A DNA stretch of 64,000 nucleotides from Variovorax sp. CF079 (GTDB lineage Bacteria > Pseudomonadota > Gammaproteobacteria > Burkholderiales > Burkholderiaceae_C): assembly GCF_900101545.1 (NCBI RefSeq), contig NZ_FMZU01000003.1, positions 283,815-347,814 of the forward strand. The letters are read 5' to 3'. Positions 1-6,849 of the stretch are shown here, one piece after another (position 1 is the first letter of the stretch; each line of letters opens with the position of its first letter). The position numbers and the translations under genes were made by a program. The notes under the pieces are model-generated. The model searched no databases and was not told the DNA's origin. It worked only from the letters and a program-made list of their open reading frames with translations.

Positions 1-992
1 AGATGCTGGACCTGCTGGACGAGGCCTTCGGCGGCCACGGCACGGTGATCGCGCCCACGCACGAGCAGACCTACGGCACCGATCCGCAGCTCGGCGACCA
101 GGCCGCCGCCGAGTTCGCGCGCGGCGATGCCGCCTTCAAGAAGAAGCTGGACGCCCAGTTTCCCGAGCCGCCCGCCGTCGACAAGAAGCTCAAGGGCAAA
201 GAGCTGGCGGCGGCCCAGAAGGCCCGGGCCCTGGCCCTGGCCAAGCGCAAGGCCGACATCGCGGGCGCGCAGAAGCAGCACGAGGCGGAACGCCTCGCCG
301 CCACAGCCAGGGGGCTGCACTTCGAAGGCTTCTCGGGGCCGCTGTTCCAGCATCCCGGCGAGGCGAAGTTCGGCGCCGACGAGCTCAAGCCGAAGCTGCT
401 GGCCCTGTATCCCCACCTGTCCGATGCGCAGCGCCAGTCGCTGGCCGACCGGCTGGTGAAGGACGACCCGCGGCCCGAGGCCGTGGCCAGGGCCAACACC
501 ACCTTCGAGCAGCAGGGCCAGCGCGTGTACCGCCACGACTTCACGGAGGAAGGCTTCGAGCCGGCCAATGCGAGCGAATTCATGGCCTCGCAGCGCGGCG
601 TGCCGCAAGGCTTCGTTCCCGGCGAGCTCACCTCGACCGCCGTCGAAATCAAGGGCGTGCCCCACCGCAAATACGAGGTCAAAGGCAGCATGCCCGACGG
701 CGGCACGCAGAGCTTCAACTTCACGACGCGGGTCCTGCTGACCCTCGACCAGTTGGCCGCGAAGGCCCGCGCCACGCTCAACAACCCGGACAAGTACGAG
801 TGGAAAGAGGACCGCCAGCACGACGCGGCCGGCAACACCAAGCTGCGGGTCACCGCCAAGCGCGTGGTCGCCTACCTGCACCACGCCAGCCTGGACGCGT
901 CGTTGCACGACCACTTCACGCGGCCCGAGAACGACCCGACCTTCCACGCGAAGTCGAGCTTCGCGCCACCCCCCGAGAAGCCCGCCCCATGA
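1..992 (+). CDS. Unidentified protein of the eCIS operon (5' end may lie outside)
   Basis: The reading frame is open from the window edge; an ATG at position 3 is available but the true start may be upstream. The visible part (329 residues) is hydrophilic, with a charged Lys/Ala/Glu-rich stretch at about residues 45-95 that looks helical, and no membrane segment or signal peptide. It overlaps the next gene by 4 bp (ATGA), so it is translated with the injection-system genes. I do not recognise the family. By position it could be a structural protein, chaperone or cargo of the eCIS; nothing in the sequence decides between these. Confidence 0.6.
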   Translation, partial: MLDLLDEAFGGHGTVIAPTHEQTYGTDPQLGDQAAAEFARGDAAFKKKLDAQFPEPPAVDKKLKGKELAAAQKARALALAKRKADIAGAQKQHEAERLAATARGLHFEGFSGPLFQHPGEAKFGADELKPKLLALYPHLSDAQRQSLADRLVKDDPRPEAVARANTTFEQQGQRVYRHDFTEEGFEPANASEFMASQRGVPQGFVPGELTSTAVEIKGVPHRKYEVKGSMPDGGTQSFNFTTRVLLTLDQLAAKARATLNNPDKYEWKEDRQHDAAGNTKLRVTAKRVVAYLHHASLDASLHDHFTRPENDPTFHAKSSFAPPPEKPAP

Positions 993-1648
993 GCACGACG
1001 CCCAACTCCCCCAAGCTCATCAAGGGCGGCCTGGTGCTGGTCGACCCGGAATCGGCCCAGGTGCAGCGCGTGATCTCGCTGCAATACAACGCCGACTCGC
1101 TGACGCGCAAGCTGCAGGCCCAGTCGGTCGGCGGCGAAGGCACCGACCGCACCGAGCCCACGCGCTTCAAGGGCCCTGCCGTGGAGACCATCAGCTTCGA
1201 GGCCGACATCGACGCCACTGACCAGCTCGAGTTTCCCGAGCAGAACGCGAGCGCCACCGCGCATGGCATTGCGCCGCAACTGGCGGTGCTGGAGTCGCTG
1301 TCGCATCCCAGCTCGGCGCAGTTGCAGCGGGTGGACAGCCAGGCCAGCTCGGGCACCTTGGAGATCGCGCCCATGCTGGCGCCGCTGCTTCTTTTCGTCT
1401 GGGGCAAGAGCCGCATCGTCCCGGTGAAGCTGGCCGACTTCTCGATCACCGAGGAGGCCTTCGACCCGGCGCTGAACCCGATCCGCGCCAAGGTCTCGTT
1501 CAGCCTGCGCGTGCTGTCGGTGGACGACCTGGGCTTTTCGTCCAAGGGCGGAGCCTTGTTCATGACCTATCTGCAGGGCAAGGAGAGGCTGGCCGCCAAG
1601 GTGCAGCCCGTCAGCTTCTCCACGCTCGGCATCGGGGGGATTTCGTGA
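989..1648 (+). CDS. eCIS tube/adaptor-type protein (CIS tube N-terminal domain family)
   Basis: 219 residues. It opens with a short leader followed by LIKGGLVLVD and a region with RVISLQYNADSL, which matches the family of proteins that cap the inner tube and join it to the baseplate hub in phage-tail-like injection systems. The 'PTRFKGPAVETISFEADIDATDQLE' type segment (about residues 55-80) and the later FVWGKSRIVPV strand are typical. The ATG at 989 overlaps the upstream stop as ATGA and the gene is followed at once by the LysM-like gene, the usual neighbour. No signal peptide, as expected for a particle assembled in the cytoplasm. Confidence 0.75.
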   Translation: MSTTPNSPKLIKGGLVLVDPESAQVQRVISLQYNADSLTRKLQAQSVGGEGTDRTEPTRFKGPAVETISFEADIDATDQLEFPEQNASATAHGIAPQLAVLESLSHPSSAQLQRVDSQASSGTLEIAPMLAPLLLFVWGKSRIVPVKLADFSITEEAFDPALNPIRAKVSFSLRVLSVDDLGFSSKGGALFMTYLQGKERLAAKVQPVSFSTLGIGGIS

Positions 1649-2019
1649 TGGTCGATCCGATCCAGGCCTTCATGCAGGCCAACGGCCTGGCGCAGCCGGC
1701 CTTCGCCCCGGACAGCCGCTACCACGGCCTGCCGACCGCGCAGGCCACCTTGCCGGACGGCCGGCAGGTGGTGTTCGTCACGCGGCGCTTCCTGCCGCCG
1801 CCGGAGAACTTCGCGCGGATGGCTACCGCCACCGTCGTGGCCGGCGACCGGCTCGACAACCTCTCCGCGCAGCACCTGGGCGCAGCCGAGCAGAACTGGC
1901 GCCTGGCCGACGCCAACGGCGCGATGCTGCCCGAGGCGCTGGTGGCCGAAGTCGGCCGCCAACTGGCCATCACGCTGCCAGAGGGCGTGCCCGCACCTGG
2001 AGCCGGTGATGTTCGCTAA
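1648..2019 (+). CDS. LysM-like baseplate adaptor
   Basis: 123 residues. It starts at the ATG that overlaps the preceding TGA; a GTG one codon earlier is also possible. The middle of the protein (FARMATATVVAGDRLDNLSA, about residues 54-73, then the ENW/NWRLADANG region) resembles the small LysM/gpX-like proteins that link the tube end to the hub in eCIS and in P2-like phages. Its place between the tube protein and the gpD-like hub supports this. It overlaps the next gene by 11 bp. The assignment is from pattern and order, not from a catalytic motif. Confidence 0.65.
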   Translation: MVDPIQAFMQANGLAQPAFAPDSRYHGLPTAQATLPDGRQVVFVTRRFLPPPENFARMATATVVAGDRLDNLSAQHLGAAEQNWRLADANGAMLPEALVAEVGRQLAITLPEGVPAPGAGDVR

Positions 2020-3148
2020 GGGCATCCAGCTCAGCCTGATGATCGGCCCCATCGTGCCGATCCCGGTGCCGCGGGTGGTGACGGACGCACTCGAGAGCGT
2101 CGAGGTGCGCACCGCCACCGGCAGCGCGAGCGGCTTCCAGCTCAAGTTCTCGATCACCGCGCGCTCGGAACTCAACACCATCTTCCTGTTGGCCGGCGTC
2201 AACTCGACGCCCTTCACGCCGGCGCTGCGCGTGCTGCTGGTGATGACGCTCAACGGCCAGCCGCAGCCGCTGTTCGACGGCGTGATGACCAACGTGCAGG
2301 TTCAGCCCGGCAGCCAGGGTCAACCGGGCAGCCTGGTCGTGACCGGCGAGGACGTGACCAAGGCCATGGACAAGCAGGACTGGAGCGGCCTGCCCTTCCC
2401 AGCCGTGCCGGTGGAGGGGCGCGTGGCGCTGCTGTGCGCCAAGTACGCGCCCTTCGGCCTCATCCCCATGATCATCCCGGTGCTCTTCCCCGATGTGCAG
2501 ATCCCGATCGACAAGATCCCGGCGCAGCAGGGCACCGACCTGGCCTACATCCAGGAGCTGGCGCGCCAGGTGGGTTATGTGTTCTACGTCGAGCCGGGGC
2601 CGACGCCGGGCACCAACATCGCCTACTTCGGGCCCGAACTGAAGATCGGCGTGCCGCAGCCGGCGCTGAACGTGGACATGGACGCGCTGACCAACGTCGA
2701 GTCGCTCAGCTTCACCTTCGATCCCGAGAAGGGCGTGCTGCCCGTCGTGTTCATCCAGAACCAGCTCACGCGCGTTCCGATCCCGATTCCGATCCCCAAC
2801 CTGAACCCGCTGCAGCCGCCGCTGGGCGCGCTGCCCACGCCGCTGTCCAACATCAAGTTCATGAAGGACACGGCCAAGATGAGCCCGATGCGGGCGATCT
2901 CGGCCGGCCTCGCGGAAGCGGCCAAGTCGCAGGACGCGGTGAGCGGCAGCGGCACGCTGGACGTGCTGCGCTACGGCCGGCCGCTCAAGGCGCGCGGGTT
3001 GGTCGGCGTGCGTGGCGTGGGCATTGCCTACGACGGGCTGTACTACGTCAGCAGCGTGACCAGCAACCTCAAGCGCGGCGAGTTCAAGCAGAGCTTCGAA
3101 CTCACGCGCAACGGGCTCGTGTCGATCACGCCCAAGGTCCCCGTCTAA
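2009..3148 (+). CDS. Baseplate hub protein, gpD/VgrG-N-like
   Basis: 379 residues from the ATG at 2009 (a GTG immediately before is in frame). The N-terminal half is beta-rich with LKFSITARSELN and LVMTLNGQPQPLFDGVMTN, the profile of phage late-control gene D proteins, which form the trimeric hub to which the spike attaches. A long proline/isoleucine loop (about residues 255-275) is unusual. The C-terminus has YGRPLKARGLVGVRGVG and YYVSSV, common in gpD-like hubs. In T6SS the hub and spike are fused in VgrG; here the spike is a separate downstream gene, which points to eCIS or phage-like architecture rather than T6SS. Confidence 0.8.
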   Translation: MFAKGIQLSLMIGPIVPIPVPRVVTDALESVEVRTATGSASGFQLKFSITARSELNTIFLLAGVNSTPFTPALRVLLVMTLNGQPQPLFDGVMTNVQVQPGSQGQPGSLVVTGEDVTKAMDKQDWSGLPFPAVPVEGRVALLCAKYAPFGLIPMIIPVLFPDVQIPIDKIPAQQGTDLAYIQELARQVGYVFYVEPGPTPGTNIAYFGPELKIGVPQPALNVDMDALTNVESLSFTFDPEKGVLPVVFIQNQLTRVPIPIPIPNLNPLQPPLGALPTPLSNIKFMKDTAKMSPMRAISAGLAEAAKSQDAVSGSGTLDVLRYGRPLKARGLVGVRGVGIAYDGLYYVSSVTSNLKRGEFKQSFELTRNGLVSITPKVPV

Positions 3149-3160
3149 GGAGCCCATCCA

Positions 3161-3670
3161 GTGCCCGAGAAGTTCTACGGCAAGTACCGCGGCATGGTGC
3201 TCAACAACATCGATCCGATGCAGATGGGCCGGTTGATGGTGCAGGTGCCCGACGTCGGCGGGCTGATGCCCTCGACCTGGGCCATGCCCTGCGTGCCGGT
3301 GGCCGGGATCCAGAACGGCATGTTCGCGCTGCCGATGATCGGCTCGGGCGTGTGGATCGAGTACGAGCAGGGCGACATCGACCACCCGATCTGGGTCGGT
3401 TGCTTCTGGGGCAGCGCGGCCGAGGTGCCGGCGCTGGCGCGGCTGACGCCGCCGGCGGTGCAGGCCATCACCATGCAGACACCGCTGCAGAACGGGCTGA
3501 CCATCAGCGACCTGCCCGGGCCCAGCGGCGGGATCATGCTCAAGAGCGCGACCGGTGCCACCTTGATCGTCAACGACACCGGCATCTACATCCAGAACGG
3601 CAAGGGCGCGTCCATCGTGATGACCGGCCCCACGGTCACCATCAACGCCGGCGCCCTCACCATCGTCTAG
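3161..3670 (+). CDS. Spike protein, gpV/gp5 OB-fold type
   Basis: 169 residues from a GTG preceded by AAGGAG. The N-terminal OB-fold carries the family pattern: YRGMVLNNIDPMQMGRLMVQVP, then AMPCVPVAG and a GSGVWIEYEQGDIDHPIWVG strand. The C-terminal 60 residues are a regular beta pattern ending in VTINAGALTIV, as in the beta-helical needle of gpV/gp5 proteins. It would trimerise on the hub encoded just upstream and carry the PAAR-like tip encoded just downstream. Confidence 0.85.
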   Translation: MPEKFYGKYRGMVLNNIDPMQMGRLMVQVPDVGGLMPSTWAMPCVPVAGIQNGMFALPMIGSGVWIEYEQGDIDHPIWVGCFWGSAAEVPALARLTPPAVQAITMQTPLQNGLTISDLPGPSGGIMLKSATGATLIVNDTGIYIQNGKGASIVMTGPTVTINAGALTIV

Positions 3671-3680
3671 GCGCAGCAGC

Positions 3681-4001
3681 ATGTCCGGCCCCCTCCTCCA
3701 CCTCGGCGCCACCGTCTTGTGCGCGCACGGCGGCCAGGCCACGCCCAGCGCCCCCGTGCCGCGCGTGCTGGTCTCGGGCCAGCCGGTGGCGACGCAGGCG
3801 GCGCCCTACCTGGTGGCCGGTTGCGCCTTCTCGCCGCCGCAGGGCAACGGGCCCTGCGTGACGGCGCAATGGATCGTGGCGGCCACGCGCGTGTTCGCCG
3901 CCGGCCAGCCGGTGCTGCTGATGAGCAGCCAGGCCATCTGCGCGCCCACCGGCACGCCGCTGGTGGCGGTGGCGGCGCAGACCCGCGTCATAGGGATGTG
4001 A
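3681..4001 (+). CDS. PAAR-like spike tip protein
   Basis: 106 residues. Small, glycine- and cysteine-containing, beginning LLHLGATVLCAHGGQATPS and with a second Cys in SSQAICAPTG; this is the short PAAR-like/DUF4280-like form found between spike and gp25 genes in eCIS loci. Such proteins bind one metal ion at the sharpened end of the spike. The Cys/His residues that could bind metal are visible, but no database comparison was possible. Confidence 0.7.
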   Translation: MSGPLLHLGATVLCAHGGQATPSAPVPRVLVSGQPVATQAAPYLVAGCAFSPPQGNGPCVTAQWIVAATRVFAAGQPVLLMSSQAICAPTGTPLVAVAAQTRVIGM

Positions 4002-4006
4002 ACACC

Positions 4007-4372
4007 ATGGACACCGACATCGGATTCCCCTTCCGCATCGACGGGCGCGGCCGCAGCGCGACGGTGTCGCGCGAGGCGCACCTGCGCGACCTGATCGAGC
4101 AGCTGCTGTTCACCGTGCCGGGCGAACGGGTGAACCGGCCCGACTTCGGCTGCGGCCTGATGCAGCTCGTCTTCGCACCCAACAGCCCCGAGCTGGCGGC
4201 CACGGTGCAGGCCCTGGTGCACGGCTCGCTGCAGCAGTGGCTGGGCCACCTGATGCGCATCGACGAGGTCAGCGCGGAGAGCGAGGACGCGACGCTGTCG
4301 GTGACGGTGCGCTACACGGTGCTGGAAACGCAGCAGAGCGGCCAGGCGCAGTTCCGACGGGAGATCACATGA
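4007..4372 (+). CDS. gp25-like baseplate wedge protein
   Basis: 121 residues. The start is the ATG at 4007, preceded by AGGGA; a GTG at 3998 is the alternative. The conserved core of the gp25/GPW family is clear: the helix HLRDLIEQLLFTVPGERVNRPDFGCGL, followed by a second helix and a final strand (VRYTVLETQQ). In phages, T6SS (TssE) and eCIS this protein nucleates sheath assembly at the baseplate. It overlaps the J-like gene by 4 bp. Confidence 0.88.
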   Translation: MDTDIGFPFRIDGRGRSATVSREAHLRDLIEQLLFTVPGERVNRPDFGCGLMQLVFAPNSPELAATVQALVHGSLQQWLGHLMRIDEVSAESEDATLSVTVRYTVLETQQSGQAQFRREIT

Positions 4373-6849
4373 ACAGCCAATACCTCTGCAGCAACCCGGG
4401 ACGCATCGCCGCCGTGCGCCAGGCCGCGCAGGCCGATCCACCGCGGGCCTTCAACGGCATCGAGTACCTGGAGGTGGTGCACGGCCAGCCGCGGTTGCTG
4501 CTGCATTTCGTGCACGACCTGTCCTTCGCGCCGGCCGCGCCGCTGACCGCGGCCAACGTCGAGATCCGCGGCGGTGTGCGCGTGCGCGACCCGCAGGCCA
4601 TCGGCGTGGCGGCCAGTGGCGACGTGCTGACGGTGGAGCTCGATAGCATCGGCGACTTCTCGCGCTACCAGTTGCGGCTGGTGGCCTCGGCCGGCTCCGA
4701 TGCGCCGCCCGACGGCATCGACCCGGCGCTGGCGCAGATCGCCTTCGGCTTCAAGGTCGACTGCCCCAGCGACTTCGACTGCCGCGTGGAGGACGACTGC
4801 GCGCTGCTGCCGCAACGCGCGCCCGACATGGACTACCTGGCGCGCGACTACCAGAGCTTCCGCCGATTGGTGCTGGACCGGCTGTCGGTGCTGATGCCGA
4901 ACTGGAAGGAGCGCAGCCCGGCCGACCTGATGGTCACGCTGTCCGAGGCACTGGCCTTCCGCGCCGACGAGATCGCCTACTTCCAGGACGCAGTCGCGAC
5001 CGAGGCCTACCTGGGCACGGCGCGCCAGCGCGTGTCGGTGCGCCGGCATGCGCGTCTTTTGGACTATGCGGTGCACGAGGGCTGCAACGCGCGCACCTGG
5101 GTGGCCTTCGAGATCGCTGCCGCGGCCGACGGCCAAATGCTCGCCGCCTGCGACGGCGCGACCGGCCTGGACGGCACGCTGCTGCTGACGCGCGCACACG
5201 GCTCGCCCACGCGGCTCGGCTCGCCCGACAGCGCGCAGGCGCTGGTCGCTGCCGGCGCGCAGCCCTTCGAACTGCTGACGCCCCTGCAGCTCTACAGCGC
5301 GCACAACGACCTGCGCTTCTACACCTGGAGCGACGAGGCCTGCTGCCTGCCGCGCGGCGCCACGCGCGCCTTCTTGCGCGACGACGAGGCGAACCGCCTG
5401 CGCCTGCGCGTGGGTGACCTGCTGCTGCTGGAGGCGCGCGCCGGCACCACCAACGGCCTCGCGCAGGATGCCGACGCCCAGCAGCGCCACGTGGTCCGCC
5501 TCACGCACGTGGACCCCGAGGCCAGCCCCGGCCGCGCGCCTTCGCCCGTGCCGCGGCGCGACCCGGTCACCGAGCAGCCGCTGGTCGAAGTGCAATGGCA
5601 GGCCGAGGACGCGCTGCCCTTCGACCTGTGCCTGTCCAAGGTCATCGCCGGCGTGCTGGTGCAGGACATGGCCGGCGCCTGCGCCAACATCGCGCTGGGC
5701 GACCACGGCTTCAGCGCGCCGCGCTTCGAGTCCCTGGTGCCGGTGCCCGGCGGCCGCGTGCCGCGCTTTCGCCTGGCGCAGCCCACGCTGCTGCCGTGGA
5801 CGCGCCAGGCCCTGGTGCGCGATGCGGCCGGCCAGCCGCTGCTGGTGGATCCGGCCGCCAGTGCCACCGCCGCGTTGCGGCGCGACCTGGCCGACACGCG
5901 CGAAGCGGTGCTGGTGACCAGCGACGGCGATCGCCGCCGCTGGAGTGCCCGGCGCGACCTGCTGCAAAGCGGCGCCGCTGCCGCCGAGTTCGTGGCCGAG
6001 ACCGAGGCCGACGGCCAGGTGCTGCTGCGCTTCGGCGACGGCGTGAACGGCCTGCGCCCCGGCGCGGCCGAGGCCTTGTCGGCGCGCCTGCGCGTGGGCA
6101 ACGGCAGCGCCGGCAACGTGGGTGCCGACGCGATCTCCCATGTGCTGTGCAACTTCGATGGCATCACGCGGGTGCGCAACCCGCTGCCGGCCGCTGGCGG
6201 CGTGGACCCTGTCACGCTGGCGCGCGCGCGCATGGACGCGCCGCAGGCCTTCCGGCGCCAGGAGCGCGCGGTGACGGCGCAGGACTATGCCGAGGTCGCG
6301 ATGCGCGACGGCCGCGTGCAGCGCGCCGTGGCCACGCGGCGCTGGACCGGCAGCTGGCACACCATGTTCATCACGGTGGACCGGCGCGGCGCCGAGGGCA
6401 TGGACCCGGCCTTCGAGGACAGCCTGACGGCCTTCATCGACCGCTACCGGCTGGCCGGGCACGACGTGGAGGTCGACGCGCCGGCCTACGTGGCGCTGGA
6501 CATCGCGCTGCACGTCTGCACCCGGCCGGGCTATTTCGCGGCCGACGTGCAGCGCCGGCTGCTGCGCGTGTTCGCCACCACCCCGGGGGGCTTCTTCCAC
6601 CCGGACCGCTTCAGCTTCGGCGAGCCGGTCTACCTGAGCGCCGTGGTCGCCGCGGCGATGGCGGTGCAAGGGGTCTCGCATGTGGAGCCGCTGCGCTTCC
6701 AGCGCCTGGGCCGGCAACCGGATGGCGAGATCGACGCCGGCCGCATTGCGATGGCGCGGCTGGAGATCGTGCGGCTGGACAACGACCCGAACGCGCCCGA
6801 GCACGGCCGCATCCAGTTCGAGGTGCATGCCTCCGAGGAGACACGATGA
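4369..6849 (+). CDS. Large baseplate protein, gpJ-like (first of two)
   Basis: 826 residues, starting at the ATG that overlaps the gp25 stop. It has no signal peptide. The middle segment MDYLARDYQSFRRLVLDRL (about 155-175) and LSEALAFRADEIAYFQD are hallmarks of eCIS baseplate J proteins; the C-terminal part contains FGDGVNG and the RRQERAVTAQDYAEVAM block of gpJ/gp47 proteins. Two J-like genes in a row, both much longer than phage J proteins (about 300 residues), are typical of eCIS (Afp11/Afp12 positions). It forms the wedge ring around the hub. Confidence 0.85.
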   Translation: MNSQYLCSNPGRIAAVRQAAQADPPRAFNGIEYLEVVHGQPRLLLHFVHDLSFAPAAPLTAANVEIRGGVRVRDPQAIGVAASGDVLTVELDSIGDFSRYQLRLVASAGSDAPPDGIDPALAQIAFGFKVDCPSDFDCRVEDDCALLPQRAPDMDYLARDYQSFRRLVLDRLSVLMPNWKERSPADLMVTLSEALAFRADEIAYFQDAVATEAYLGTARQRVSVRRHARLLDYAVHEGCNARTWVAFEIAAAADGQMLAACDGATGLDGTLLLTRAHGSPTRLGSPDSAQALVAAGAQPFELLTPLQLYSAHNDLRFYTWSDEACCLPRGATRAFLRDDEANRLRLRVGDLLLLEARAGTTNGLAQDADAQQRHVVRLTHVDPEASPGRAPSPVPRRDPVTEQPLVEVQWQAEDALPFDLCLSKVIAGVLVQDMAGACANIALGDHGFSAPRFESLVPVPGGRVPRFRLAQPTLLPWTRQALVRDAAGQPLLVDPAASATAALRRDLADTREAVLVTSDGDRRRWSARRDLLQSGAAAAEFVAETEADGQVLLRFGDGVNGLRPGAAEALSARLRVGNGSAGNVGADAISHVLCNFDGITRVRNPLPAAGGVDPVTLARARMDAPQAFRRQERAVTAQDYAEVAMRDGRVQRAVATRRWTGSWHTMFITVDRRGAEGMDPAFEDSLTAFIDRYRLAGHDVEVDAPAYVALDIALHVCTRPGYFAADVQRRLLRVFATTPGGFFHPDRFSFGEPVYLSAVVAAAMAVQGVSHVEPLRFQRLGRQPDGEIDAGRIAMARLEIVRLDNDPNAPEHGRIQFEVHASEETR

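Noticed and set aside
1970..3742. 590-codon open frame on the minus strand (also 924 codons at 4312-7086, 995 at 6630-9617, 820 at 9662-12124)
   Set aside because: These lie antisense to convincing eCIS genes, are rich in His, Arg, Gly and Ala, and show no family pattern. They are artefacts of high GC.
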